Origin: JAVBSN01 sp031556525
GTDB taxonomy: Bacteria > Bacillota > Clostridia > Lachnospirales > Lachnospiraceae
Length of the DNA stretch: 64,000 bases
Direction: 5' to 3'
NCBI GenBank assembly: GCA_031556525.1
Contig: JAVBSS010000002.1
Span: 124,001 to 188,000, forward strand
Within the stretch, counting starts at the first letter, position 1. Each line of letters begins with the position of its first letter. The position numbers were made by a program, and so were the translations under genes. The notes beneath the pieces were generated by a model. That model was not told the DNA's origin. It searched no databases and saw only the letters and a program-made list of their open reading frames with translations. This document shows positions 9,387-20,500 of the stretch, piece by piece.

Positions 9387-10905
9387 GAGAGAAACTCCTC
9401 TAAAACTATTGAAATATATAATAGGTAGTATTTGTTTAGCAGTTGCGATAGTTGTACATATGGCAACTACGTGGGTGATAGAACAATTTTCTACAGTAGA
9501 TTTTAGTACCATTTTATTTCATTTAAAAGTTCCTCTAGAGGGGTCGAACACAACGCCGTTTCGAGGTATTATAATTAAATGTATAATATGGGTTCCGATT
9601 CTTTTGTTTATAGCAGTATACACTGCTGTAAAAACTCGTAGTGATGAGAAAATAGTTGTTCAGATACGAAAAATTAGATTTAGAATTCCGCTTAATATGT
9701 GGAACAGATTTTATGCGTGGATTTGTATAGCAACATTAATTGTATCGGTTTTGTGCAATGCTAATATATTGGGACTTGATACATATGTTGTTAACCAATT
9801 TACCAAATCAGGTTTTTTTGAAGAGAATTATGTAGCGCCACAAGATGTTGCTATTACGTTTCCAGAGGAAAAGCGTAACCTAATATATATTTTTGTTGAA
9901 TCCATGGAGACATCATTTGCATCTACTGAATATGGTGGTGGAATGAGTGGTAATCTGATTCCGGAATTAACAGAATTGCAATTACAAAATACTAATTTTA
10001 CTACTGATAATCAACAATTAAATGGCGGATATGTAACAGAAGGTTCTAATTGGACAATGGCTGCAATGGTGGCACAGACGGCAGGTATTCCACTGCTTGT
10101 TCCGGTTAATGGTAATACCATGAATGAATATAGCGTGTTTCTTCCAGGAGCTTATGCTATAGGAGACTTGTTAAGTGATCAAGGATATAATCAAGAATTC
10201 TTATTAGGATCAGATATTGTATTTGGCGGAAGAGAATTATATATGAATCAACACGGAAATTATAATATATTAGATTATAATTATGCTTTGGAAAATTCAT
10301 TGATTCCAGAGGACTATTATGTATTCTGGGGATATGAGGATCAGAGGTTATATGAGAATGCGAAGACAGAATTGCTAAGACTTTCTCAAGAAGAAGAGCC
10401 GTTTAATTTAACCATGTTAACAGTTGATACCCATTTTGTAGATGGATATTATTGTGAACTATGTGAAGAAGGTCATGGAGACCAATATTCAGATGTTATT
10501 GCTTGTGCTAGTAGACAATTAAGTAATTTTGTTAGCTGGATTCAAGAACAAGATTTTTATGAAAATACTACTGTTGTTATATGTGGAGATCATATAACGA
10601 TGGATCACATATATATGGAGGTTCATGAAGTAGATTATCAAAATTATAATAGGTCAGTATATACAACTATTATTAATTCAGCAGTAGATTATTCGTTAGA
10701 ATATGATAGAACATTTACTACCTTTGATTTATATCCAACAACAGTTGCTGCATTAGGTGCAGATATAGAAGGGAATCAGTTGGGATTAGGCGTGAACTTG
10801 TTTGCAGATGTGCCAACACTTATAGAACAGATAGGATTAGAACAATTGAATTCAGAGTTTTCTAAATTGTCGATATTCTATACTCAAACATTACTTACTG
10901 AGTAG
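9379..10905 (+). CDS. LtaS/OpgB-type sulfatase-fold membrane transferase
   Basis: 508 residues. The ATG at 9379 has GAAGAGGA about eight bases upstream and is preferred to the in-frame TTG at 9361. The N-terminus has about three membrane segments (residues 12-30, 65-80, 115-135); the rest is an extracytoplasmic alkaline-phosphatase/sulfatase-fold domain. Family hallmarks: YIFVESMETSFAS, whose Thr is the expected phospho-acceptor nucleophile near residue 178; LTVDTHFVDGY; and VVICGDH, the metal-binding Asp-His near the C-terminus. Members move glycerol-phosphate or phosphoethanolamine from lipid donors onto teichoic acids or glycans. The VESMETSF pattern resembles phosphoglycerol transferase I (OpgB/MdoB) more than classic LtaS, but substrate cannot be fixed from sequence. 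Confidence 0.85.
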   Translation: MSKRETPLKLLKYIIGSICLAVAIVVHMATTWVIEQFSTVDFSTILFHLKVPLEGSNTTPFRGIIIKCIIWVPILLFIAVYTAVKTRSDEKIVVQIRKIRFRIPLNMWNRFYAWICIATLIVSVLCNANILGLDTYVVNQFTKSGFFEENYVAPQDVAITFPEEKRNLIYIFVESMETSFASTEYGGGMSGNLIPELTELQLQNTNFTTDNQQLNGGYVTEGSNWTMAAMVAQTAGIPLLVPVNGNTMNEYSVFLPGAYAIGDLLSDQGYNQEFLLGSDIVFGGRELYMNQHGNYNILDYNYALENSLIPEDYYVFWGYEDQRLYENAKTELLRLSQEEEPFNLTMLTVDTHFVDGYYCELCEEGHGDQYSDVIACASRQLSNFVSWIQEQDFYENTTVVICGDHITMDHIYMEVHEVDYQNYNRSVYTTIINSAVDYSLEYDRTFTTFDLYPTTVAALGADIEGNQLGLGVNLFADVPTLIEQIGLEQLNSEFSKLSIFYTQTLLTE

Positions 10906-10908
10906 GAG

Positions 10909-10960
10909 ATAGCTCTATAAATAGTTAGATGAATAGTCTAATTGTTTATAGGGCTATTTT
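10909..10960 (+). terminator. Rho-independent terminator
   Basis: A long stem pairs ATAGCTCTATAAATAGTTAGA with TCTAATTGTTTATAGGGCTAT around a 7-base loop and is followed by TTTT. It begins four bases after the sulfatase-fold gene stop. Confidence 0.8.
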
Positions 10961-10981
10961 AATGCAAACACGGACTATCTA

Positions 10982-11010
10982 TTGTGTAAAACGTTGAAAA
11001 ATGGTATTAT
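10982..11010 (+). promoter_or_regulatory. Candidate promoter of hybrid kinase gene
   Basis: TTGTGT (10982-10987), 17-base spacer, TATTAT (11005-11010), directly after the terminator and about 90 bases before the kinase ATG. Confidence 0.5.
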
Positions 11011-11099
11011 TTAATGGAAAGAAACGAACGTGATTACTATTGAAAAATATATAAAATAGTTGATTAAATAGATATATTATTGAAGTGGGAGATGATGAA

Positions 11100-14000
11100 A
11101 TGTTTAGTTTTAGAGGGGATAGTACAGAGCAATATAGAATAGAAGCTACAAATAAACGTTTAGAGATAGCATTAGATCTTGCAAATGCTGGATCGTGGGA
11201 GATTTCTGTCCCAAAACAGATGCTCTATTATGATGAGCAGTTTCAAAAGTTAATGCATTTGTCTAAGTCACCCATAAGTATTGCTGCTTGGACCGAACAT
11301 CTAGCAACTTTAATTAATGAAGAAGATTATAAAGAACTATTTGATTATTTAAGAAATCATTTTGATGGAACTCGCTCATCTGACTACAAAAATATGTATA
11401 CGGAATTTTCAGATGGAACATTTATGTATTCTAATTGTACTGCACGTACGATATATGATGAACAAGGAAATCCTGAGAGATTGATAGGTGTTACTTGGGA
11501 TGTTACAACAGATGTTCTTGATAATCAAGCTTATGAAAAGATGAAAGAAAATCAACTAAGATCTCAAGAATTTATTTCAAGATTTTCTGTACCGTTTACT
11601 AAACCATATAGCAGTTTTGATTCATTGATTAATAATGCCTTAGAAGAAATAAGAATATTTTTTAAAGCAGATAGGACATCTATATATGAGTTTAGACAAG
11701 ACAAATCTCTGGTTTGTATATATTCTAATAGAATTAGTGATAATATACCTAATTTGATAGGCAAGACATTTGGTAACGAGGAGTTGCAGGGATTTTATAA
11801 AGAAGTTGAGAGACAGGAATATTTGTATGGAAGACACATAGAGGATATATATACAATGTTTCCGGTAATAGCCATGGATGCTAAAAGTGTATGCTATATT
11901 AGAATAATGTTAGATGGTGTATCAATAGGTTTTTTAGTAATAGCTAATCATAACAATGTAGCTGATTGGATAAAAAGTGAGTTTCAGCCAGCAGTTATGG
12001 CGAGCTCAATTATAGCTGGAGCATATTTTGTACAAAGAAAACAGGTAGAACTTATTAAAGCTAATGAAAGATTAAGTCTTGCATTAAAAGTGGCTAATTC
12101 AGGCACGTGGGAAATAGCAATCAAGGATAACACTATTACATATGATGATAATTTTGCTAATTTGTTTCGAGTGCCATACAAATCACCAATCTCGTTGAAG
12201 GTATGGGGGAAATATATATCTACATTAGCTAGAGAACCTGAATATCAGGAATTCTACAAACACCTTAGTAATAACTTTGACGGTTCTATGGAAATGCAGT
12301 TTAGAGAAAAGAGATATGATTTTCCAGATGGAACGGTTAAATATATGAATACATTTTCTGATATGTATTATGATTCAGATGGAAACCCAGATAGAATTAT
12401 AGGAATGTTAACAGATGTTACCATGGAAACTATAGCTCATAATAAGTATGATATATTAATTGAAAAACAATTAAGTGCATCGAAATTTATATCCAATTTT
12501 TCAGTGCCATTTACTCAGCCATACGACGATTTTGATACGCTTATTAACACTGCACTAGAAGCATTAAAAGAGTTTTTTGTAGCAGATAGAGTTACATTGT
12601 TTGAATTTACAAAAAACGAATCTTTGGTATGCACACATGAAAGTAGTATAGACGAAGATATGTTTACTATATTAGGATATAGATATTCATATAATGACAT
12701 AGCGGAAGCAAGTAAAGAAATAGATGCAAGACAATACTATTATTGTGGGTCTGTAGCAGAATTCTATGATAAGTATCCTATATTAGCTTTAGGTGCAAAA
12801 GGGGCATGTTACATACCGATTATTATTGAAGGTAAAAGTATAGGTTATTTGGTAGTTACAGATCATCATAAGGAAGTTGATTGGACAGATAATGAATTTA
12901 GACCAGCTGTTATGGCAAGTTCTATTATTGCAGGTGCATATTCTATAAGAAAAAGTGAAAATGCACTTAAGATTGCGATGAAAGAAGCTCAAAGTGCTAA
13001 TGTGGCTAAAAGTCAATTTTTATCTAATATGAGTCACGAAATTCGTACTCCTATGAATGCTATATCAGGAATGGTAAAACTTTCTGAGAAGGCACAGCAT
13101 ATAGAAGAATATAGAATATATATGGATAAAATAAAGGAAGCATCTAATCATTTACTGTCAGTTATTAATGACATTTTAGATATTTCTAAAATTGAATCAG
13201 GAAAATTAGAACTTAATCCGGTTGTTTTCAGTATGGAGAGAGCTGTTTTAAGAGTATGTACCATGATGTCAGCGAGAGCAGCAGAGAAAAATATTGTAAT
13301 AAAGATTGATAGTGGGGATAGCTTACGTTTGCGTTATAGAGGTGATGATGTTCGCATATCGCAGATATTAACTAATTTATTATCCAATGCAATTAAATTC
13401 ACACCAGAAGGTGGAGAAATATCTATATTTGTTGATGAGATTAGTAATGATAATAATAATGCAAATATTATGATGGCAGTTAAAGATAATGGTATTGGAA
13501 TGTCAGAGGAGCAACAAGAGAAGATATTTAATTTCTTTGAACAAGCGGATGGTAGTATTTCAAGAAAATTTGGTGGAACAGGTTTAGGACTAGCAATTAC
13601 TAGGTCACTTACAAATATTATGAATGGTTCGATAATGGTGGAATCAGAACTGAACAAGGGAGCAAAGTTTATTGCTAATATTTCACTAGAATGTGCTGAT
13701 AAAGATGATGAGGTTGTAACTAATATTTTTCTAGATCAATTCAGTGATATTAAAGTGCTTCTACTATCCGATGATGAAACAGTTATAACAAAATTTCAGA
13801 GGTTAGAGGATCGATTTAATATAAGTTGTATTATTTCAAGAAATTCAGATGAGGCTAGGGAATTAATACTAGAGGCAAATGAGAGAAATGAACTATTTGA
13901 CATAGTGTTTTATGACTTATCACTCGATAATGAAAATATGATTAAGAATTATCATATGGTTGAAGGTTTGTTTAATAGAAAATCTCTTGTACCTATAATA

Positions 14001-14546
14001 GAATTTAATTCATGGGATATGACAAAGGATGATATAAAAGAATATAATTGTGAATTATATATACAAAAGCCGATTTTTATATCTACATTATATGATTGTT
14101 TCATGGAAGTCTTACATCATATTAAGACTGATGGGGTTCAACCTATAACACAAATACCAGATTTTTCAAATGTTAATTTGTTGTTGGCAGAAGATGTGGA
14201 AATTAATAGTTATATTTTGAAATCTATACTCGAAGATACACATATTAATATAGATGTTGCTACAAATGGTGAAGAGGCTGTAGATATGTTTAAGGCAGAA
14301 CCAGAGAAATATGATATTATTTTAATGGATGTACAGATGCCGATAATGAATGGATTAGAAGCAACAAGAGAAATCCGTAATCTAGAATATTCACGGGCAA
14401 AAGATATACCTATTGTGGCATTAACAGCAAATGTTTTTAAAGAAGATATAGATAAATGTATTGAATCAGGTATGAATGATCATTTAGGCAAACCTATAGA
14501 ATCACAATCAATTATTTCAAAAATATATAAATATACTAAGAATTGA
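11100..14546 (+). CDS. Soluble hybrid histidine kinase (PAS-GAF)x2-HisKA-HATPase-REC-REC
   Basis: 1148 residues. The ATG at 11100 has GGGAG eight bases upstream; the in-frame GTG at 11085 lacks one. No signal peptide or membrane helix is seen, so it is cytoplasmic. A PAS (about 17-137) plus GAF (about 155-313) unit is repeated almost in full at about 321-617. HisKA carries FLSNMSHEIRTPMNA with His646; the ATPase domain shows N box SNAIKF, G1 DNGIGM and G2 GGTGLGLA. The first receiver-like segment (about 884-1004) is divergent, the second (about 1021-1148) is canonical with IILMDVQMP (Asp1077) and a conserved KP near the end. Such proteins phosphorelay internally to an unlinked partner; the ligand of the PAS/GAF units is unknown. 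It heads a block of four kinases. Confidence 0.92.
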   Translation: MFSFRGDSTEQYRIEATNKRLEIALDLANAGSWEISVPKQMLYYDEQFQKLMHLSKSPISIAAWTEHLATLINEEDYKELFDYLRNHFDGTRSSDYKNMYTEFSDGTFMYSNCTARTIYDEQGNPERLIGVTWDVTTDVLDNQAYEKMKENQLRSQEFISRFSVPFTKPYSSFDSLINNALEEIRIFFKADRTSIYEFRQDKSLVCIYSNRISDNIPNLIGKTFGNEELQGFYKEVERQEYLYGRHIEDIYTMFPVIAMDAKSVCYIRIMLDGVSIGFLVIANHNNVADWIKSEFQPAVMASSIIAGAYFVQRKQVELIKANERLSLALKVANSGTWEIAIKDNTITYDDNFANLFRVPYKSPISLKVWGKYISTLAREPEYQEFYKHLSNNFDGSMEMQFREKRYDFPDGTVKYMNTFSDMYYDSDGNPDRIIGMLTDVTMETIAHNKYDILIEKQLSASKFISNFSVPFTQPYDDFDTLINTALEALKEFFVADRVTLFEFTKNESLVCTHESSIDEDMFTILGYRYSYNDIAEASKEIDARQYYYCGSVAEFYDKYPILALGAKGACYIPIIIEGKSIGYLVVTDHHKEVDWTDNEFRPAVMASSIIAGAYSIRKSENALKIAMKEAQSANVAKSQFLSNMSHEIRTPMNAISGMVKLSEKAQHIEEYRIYMDKIKEASNHLLSVINDILDISKIESGKLELNPVVFSMERAVLRVCTMMSARAAEKNIVIKIDSGDSLRLRYRGDDVRISQILTNLLSNAIKFTPEGGEISIFVDEISNDNNNANIMMAVKDNGIGMSEEQQEKIFNFFEQADGSISRKFGGTGLGLAITRSLTNIMNGSIMVESELNKGAKFIANISLECADKDDEVVTNIFLDQFSDIKVLLLSDDETVITKFQRLEDRFNISCIISRNSDEARELILEANERNELFDIVFYDLSLDNENMIKNYHMVEGLFNRKSLVPIIEFNSWDMTKDDIKEYNCELYIQKPIFISTLYDCFMEVLHHIKTDGVQPITQIPDFSNVNLLLAEDVEINSYILKSILEDTHINIDVATNGEEAVDMFKAEPEKYDIILMDVQMPIMNGLEATREIRNLEYSRAKDIPIVALTANVFKEDIDKCIESGMNDHLGKPIESQSIISKIYKYTKN

Positions 14547-14610
14547 AAGTAGTATTATTAGGAATTAGTAGAAATAAAATGTACAATTAGTTACAGAAAG
14601 GTAATAATTA

Positions 14611-15663
14611 ATGGATAATCAAGAGCAACACAAGAGACGTGTAAGATATAAGGGTACTCATCCTAGAAATTTTAAAGATAAATATAAGGAGCATCAACCA
14701 GAAAAATACCCTGAAACAGTAGAAAGAGTAATTCAAAAAGGAAGTACGCCAGCGGGAATGCATATTTCTATATGTGTTAATGAAATATTAGAATTTCTAC
14801 AAATACAACCAGGACAAAAAGGTTTGGATGCAACTCTTGGATATGGAGGACATACATCAAAGATGTTAGAGTGTCTACAAGGAAGAGGACATATGTATGC
14901 GCTTGATATTGATCCGATTGAAATAGTGAAGACTAGAAAACGTCTAGAGGATATGGGATATGGACCTGATATATTAACAACTAGGCAAATAAATTTTGCA
15001 GATATTGATGTGGTTTCAGAAGAGGCGGGACTGTTTGATTTTGTATTAGCAGATTTAGGAGTATCCTCTATGCAAATAGATAATCCAGATAGAGGATTTT
15101 CTTATAAAATAGATGGACCGTTAGACTTAAGGTTGAATCCGGAAAGAGGAATTTCAGCATCAGAGCGATTAAAAACTATATCACAAGACGAATTAGAGGG
15201 AATGTTATTTGAAAATTCTGACGAACCTTATGCTGTAGAGATTTCTAGAGTTATTGTTAATGAGATAAAAAGAGGCAACGAAATAGATACAACAACAAGA
15301 CTTAGAGAAGTTATAGAGAAAGTGTTGGAGAGAGAAAAAATGTCTGAATCTGATCGCAAGGAAGCAGTTAAAAAGACTTGTCAGAGAACTTTTCAAGCTC
15401 TAAGAATTGATGTTAATAGTGAATTTGAAGTGTTATACAAATTTTTAGAAAAACTTCCTGATGTTATGGCACCAGGTGGACGTGTAGCGATACTAACATT
15501 TCATTCTGGAGAAGATAGAATTGTGAAGAAAGTATTTAAACAATTGAAGAAACAAGGAATTTTTGAAGAAATAGCGACAGATGTTATTAGACCATCGGCA
15601 GAGGAATGTAATATTAATAGTCGTGCTCGTTCAACAAAGATGCGGTGGGCGATAAAGGCATAA
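14611..15663 (+). CDS. rsmH: RsmH/MraW-like 16S rRNA (cytosine-N4)-methyltransferase, extended N-terminus
   Basis: 350 residues, start with AGAAAGG upstream. Family motifs: SAM-binding loop ATLGYGGHTSKML (about 74-86), LDIDP, and the RsmH signature DLGVSSMQIDNPDRGFSY followed by DGPLDLRLNPERG. The C-terminal FHSGEDRIVKKVFK and NSRARSTKMRWA blocks are also typical. RsmH makes N4-methylation of C1402 in the ribosomal P site. Oddities: about 45 basic residues precede the usual start of the fold, and it sits among sensor kinases, not in the mraZ-ftsL-ftsI cell-wall cluster where rsmH normally lies. It may therefore be a second, divergent paralogue; whether the genome has a canonical copy cannot be seen here. 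Confidence 0.85.
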   Translation: MDNQEQHKRRVRYKGTHPRNFKDKYKEHQPEKYPETVERVIQKGSTPAGMHISICVNEILEFLQIQPGQKGLDATLGYGGHTSKMLECLQGRGHMYALDIDPIEIVKTRKRLEDMGYGPDILTTRQINFADIDVVSEEAGLFDFVLADLGVSSMQIDNPDRGFSYKIDGPLDLRLNPERGISASERLKTISQDELEGMLFENSDEPYAVEISRVIVNEIKRGNEIDTTTRLREVIEKVLEREKMSESDRKEAVKKTCQRTFQALRIDVNSEFEVLYKFLEKLPDVMAPGGRVAILTFHSGEDRIVKKVFKQLKKQGIFEEIATDVIRPSAEECNINSRARSTKMRWAIKA

Positions 15664-15702
15664 TTAAATAAATATAATAACTTATAGAAGGAGAATACGA
15701 CA

Positions 15703-17496
15703 ATGATGAAAAATAAACGAATATGCATATTGTGTATATTGACTACGTTAGTATTACTCTTTTTATTTGGTGGTGCTTGTAATTATAGAAATGATAAGTT
15801 GAATGTAGAGAACAAACCCGAATCTTTGAAATTTGTACTTGGGATGTATTCAAGGGACGGGATTACATGGGGAAATTCGGATGCTATAGAATATGATGAT
15901 ATAGATGATGAATTATATATTAGAGGTGGGTTTAATAGAGAGATTACGAAAGATGAATATGTTTTTTTGTTTTTAAAAAATATGCAAGTGGAATTATTGG
16001 TTAATGGTGAGAGCATATATGAGTATGGATATGATGTGCCAAGCGATAAATTGTTAAATGTATTGGGTATGTCCTGGGAGAAGGCAGAGACTATAGGTAT
16101 AGCGGTAGAAGATGATTGTATATTTAGAATAAAAGCATTTAGTGGAAACATTATTGAATCAGACATTGAAAGTTTTATATCACATATTGATGCAGGAACA
16201 GAAGAAGAGATGTTAGTCAAGCTTATTCGTAAGGATGATGTATATTTAATGTTTGATTTAGTTATTGGAGTTATATGTATTGTATTGCTATTTGTTTCAT
16301 TTATACTATGGGCCTTATATGTTTCGGATATTGAAAAACAAATATTTTTATGTGTGTTTCTATTAAGTTGTTGTACATGGATGCTTGTAAATAGTAAAGC
16401 CTATATATTTATGAGTAATAATTCGAAACTTAATTATTTGATAGAGGTATATGCACAATATGCAATATCATTCGTTGCGTTAAGTTTTGTTAAGTCGTTT
16501 GTGAAAGACTGGAGAAGAAAAGTATTTACAGTATTTCAGATATGGACAGTGCTGTTTATAATAGCAGTAACAATGGCGAATATTGTACAAGCAGTAGCTT
16601 TTTACAAATATATGAATATAGGGGCTATATCAAATATTATATTTATTATATGGATTGTGTTTAGTTTGTTTTATGAAATATTTTTTATGGAAAATAGAGA
16701 AGCTAAGAGATTATTGATTTCAGGAATACCTATAATAATTGGAGGAACTGGTGAAATATATAATTATATTAGTCGCTCAGTCTATGAACATAATGTTGCG
16801 TTTGAGATAGGTATTATAGGATTTATAATATTTCAGATGTATTATTTTGTGAAAAATCTTATAGAACAAGCAGAAAAGACTAAAGATTTGGCAAAGATGG
16901 AGGCTGAATTATCTAATAATAAAATAGCTATAATGCTTGGGCAAATACATCCGCATTTCCTCTATAATGCATTGGTTGCTATTAAGGCATTATGTGAGAT
17001 AGATTCTAAGCGCGCAGGTGAAATGATTGATAGATTTGCACTGTTTCTAAGAGGAAATATGAATTCATTAACAGAGAAGAGAAGGATACCCTTTGAAAAA
17101 GAGTTAGAGCACGTTTCTCATTATATTGAACTTGAAAAGATGAGATTTGGAGATAGATTACATGTATCTTTTGATATTAAAACTAAGAATTTTACGATTC
17201 CAACATTGACCTTACAGACAATTGTAGAAAATGCTGTAAGACATGGAATATTGAAGAAAGTGGAAGGTGGTTGTGTAAGTATATCTACTGAAGAGGTGGA
17301 GGGTGAATATATTATTATTGTTATAGATGATGGTGTTGGGTATAATGTAGATGGAAGTATGGATAATTCCACAGAACATATAGGGTTAGTTAATGTTAAG
17401 AATAGATTGACTATGCAATGTAATGGAACCTTAGAGATTACATCTACTATAGGCGAGGGCACAAAGGTAATAATGCATATACCGAAAGATATCTAA
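15703..17496 (+). CDS. Membrane sensor histidine kinase, LytS/His_kinase type with 7TM-like region
   Basis: 597 residues; AAGGAG eight bases before the first of two ATGs. A signal/first membrane helix (residues 5-25) with a Cys is followed by an extracytoplasmic domain of about 150 residues resembling 7TMR-DISM sensors, then about seven membrane helices (about 180-390). The cytoplasmic part has GQIHPHFLYNAL with His416, as in the His_kinase (PF06580) family that includes LytS and YesM, and an ATPase domain with VENAVRHG, DDGVGYN and GLVNVKNRL. It lacks a receiver and no LytTR/AraC regulator is adjacent. The next gene, a hybrid kinase, begins about 40 bases downstream, so the two are probably co-transcribed and may share signal input. 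Confidence 0.88.
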   Translation: MMKNKRICILCILTTLVLLFLFGGACNYRNDKLNVENKPESLKFVLGMYSRDGITWGNSDAIEYDDIDDELYIRGGFNREITKDEYVFLFLKNMQVELLVNGESIYEYGYDVPSDKLLNVLGMSWEKAETIGIAVEDDCIFRIKAFSGNIIESDIESFISHIDAGTEEEMLVKLIRKDDVYLMFDLVIGVICIVLLFVSFILWALYVSDIEKQIFLCVFLLSCCTWMLVNSKAYIFMSNNSKLNYLIEVYAQYAISFVALSFVKSFVKDWRRKVFTVFQIWTVLFIIAVTMANIVQAVAFYKYMNIGAISNIIFIIWIVFSLFYEIFFMENREAKRLLISGIPIIIGGTGEIYNYISRSVYEHNVAFEIGIIGFIIFQMYYFVKNLIEQAEKTKDLAKMEAELSNNKIAIMLGQIHPHFLYNALVAIKALCEIDSKRAGEMIDRFALFLRGNMNSLTEKRRIPFEKELEHVSHYIELEKMRFGDRLHVSFDIKTKNFTIPTLTLQTIVENAVRHGILKKVEGGCVSISTEEVEGEYIIIVIDDGVGYNVDGSMDNSTEHIGLVNVKNRLTMQCNGTLEITSTIGEGTKVIMHIPKDI

Positions 17497-17538
17497 AAAA
17501 GGTATGTATTATATGAAATATAAATGGGAGTAGCGTTT

Positions 17539-20500
17539 ATGAAAGAGAAAGTGAATGAATTTAATAATATGTATAAAAATGTATTAGATAATATTGATTC
17601 GTATGTATATATTTCTGATTGTGAAACAGATGAAATTATGTATATAAACAAAAAGTTAAGTGACAGTGTTGATGCTCCTAAGGATTATATAGGAAAGAAA
17701 TGCTTTGATGTACTTAAAGGTGAATCTACAAGGTGTATAAATTGTCCTAAAAAAAATATGGATTCAAAGCAAGCTGACGAAATATTTGAATGGGAAGATA
17801 GGGATCCTATAAGGGGCGGTTATCTGCGAAACAAGGGAAATATTATTGATTGCGGAGATGGTAGACTCGCATTTATGATGCAGTCATCTAATGTAACAGA
17901 AACAAAAAGAATGCAGAAGGAATTTGATATTACTAAGCAAAGATTAGAGATTGCGGTAAAGTCATCGGGTATAGGTATTTGGGATGTTAATATGAAGGAA
18001 TATACTATTTCGTTTGATTCAGAATTTTCAAATATATATGGAATTCCTAAGAACATAAAATCACCTGTTTCGATGAACGAATGGTTTGGTTATTTAGAAA
18101 ATATAGAAATAGGAAATGGTAGTGAGCAACTATGCAATTTTATAAAAAGTGAAGGAATTAATGATTTTAATGGTGCAACTGATATTACACATAAGGCTAA
18201 AGATGGATTAGTAGTGTTTTCGAGGGCTTATTCGACACCATTATATGATGAAGATGGAAATCTAGATCATATACTTGGTATGACGTGGAATATAACACAA
18301 GATATAGAGAAGAATCATAAAATGAAAGAGATTCAAGATAGATTATCAATAGCACTAAAATCATCTAATGCTGGTGTATGGGAGATATCTTTCGAAAATA
18401 ATACTATATCATTTGATAGTATTTTCGCAAAATTACATAGAATAAAGAGTGAATCTCCAATGGATTTAGATAAGTTTTGTAAATATTCAATAGGCACTGT
18501 TTCGTCAGAACATGGAGAATATATTAAGGTGCTGGAGAGAAGATTACAAGGATTAAGTGATATTATTGGAAGAACATATAAGCATATATTTGATAATCAA
18601 GAAATTAAATATCTTTCTAATACTATTAGGGTATTTAAAAATGAATATGGAAAAAGTGAACGAATCATTGGTATGGTTACGGATGTTACAGAACTTCGCC
18701 TAGCAGAATTAGATATAGAAGAGAGATTAAAACAACAAAAAATGATGGCAGATATTGCACAGCGATTTGTAAAAATAGAAAATATTAATAGTGCATTTGT
18801 TGATGCATTAGAGATGATTGCTAATTTCTTGAGAGTTAATTCGGCATACATATATCGTTATAATAGGGAAGAGGATATTTTTGAATTGTCCCACAATTGG
18901 ACTGCAGATAGTGTGGATTTAGAGAGTATTAATGTAGAAACAATGGATGGAGAATTTATTCGCAAGTATGTTTTACAAAGTGAATACAATATTAGTACAG
19001 CAGAAGAGATGATAGTACCGTCAGGAGAGATGAATGATAATGAAGGAGAAGAACTTCAATTTTCACATTTGAATGTGCCTCTATATATTCAAGATAGACT
19101 ATGGGGTTTTGCTGGTGTATCTAACATTAGGAAGCCGCGATATTGGACTGATAGTGATAAAAACATGTTATATCTATTCTCAGGCCTTGTAGATACTGCA
19201 ATGGGTAGAGAGATTGCAGAGGAAAACTTTAAGATGAGTGAGCGTACATTACAAGCAGTATTTAATGTATTACACATCTCGATTTTTTGGAAGAATGCAG
19301 AGACTGGAGTATTTGAAGGATGTAATGATGCTTTTTTAAGATTAATCGATAAAAAAAGAGAAGAAGTAATTGGGAAAACTAATGCAGAAATATATATTAA
19401 CAAACAATTTGCAATGAGTTGTGATAGAGAAGATGAGAAAGTATTACAGATGGATGAACCGTTTTTTTATTATACTGAGGGTATAAGGCCTAGTGGTGAA
19501 ACGTCAACAGTTAAAGTTTCAAAATCAGTTATTAGAGATTCGGAAGGTAATCCTATTCGATTAGTAGGCAGCGCAGAAGATATTACGGAAAATAGAAATA
19601 TGGAACTTATAATTCAAGAGGCATTAGAGAATCAAGAACTTGCTGTTAAGAACTTTGATGGAATATTAATGAGTATAGGTAATGATAGAATTATAAAATT
19701 GTTTGGTGGAACATCAATGTATGAAATTGATGAAGAAAATATAGTTGGTAAAAATTATAATGATGTCTACAATGAAGTACAAGTTATGAAAGATGCTTTG
19801 GAAAAGGCTTTTTGGGAAGGAAGTTGTGAATTTTTAATTCAAAGAGAAGGACGTACAAGGCAATGTCAATTAACAACTATATTTGATTCTGATGGAGAAC
19901 AAAAGGGTATACTTTTTGTTGGAAGGGATATAACAGAGTTATATGATACTCAGAAAAAATTAGAAAAGGCTATTATAGAAGCAGAAGAAGCTAGTAAAGC
20001 AAAAAGTGATTTTCTTGCCAGAATGAGTCATGAAATAAGGACTCCGATGAATGCAATTATTGGAATGACAAGGATTGGAATGGATGCAGAGGAAGAAGAG
20101 AGGAGGCAATATTGTCTTAATCGAATTGATGTAGCCTCGGCAAACTTACTAGATATAATTAATCAAATTCTTGATATGTCTAAGATAGAAGCAAATAAAT
20201 TAGAGTTAGATACTGTAGAGTTTAATCTGAAAAAAATGATTAATTCTATATGTATGGTTATGGGTATTAAGGTAGAGGAAAAATCACAAAAACTGAGAGT
20301 TATTTATGAAACTGATTTTAATAATACGTTAATTGGTGATGAAATTAGGATAACCCAAGTAATAACAAACTTACTATCAAATTCAATAAAATTTACACCA
20401 GAGCAAGGTGAAATAGAAATTAGAATAGAAGAAATTGAAAAAGATGATAAATTATTATTAAAAATATCTATTGCTGACAATGGGATTGGTATAGATGAAA

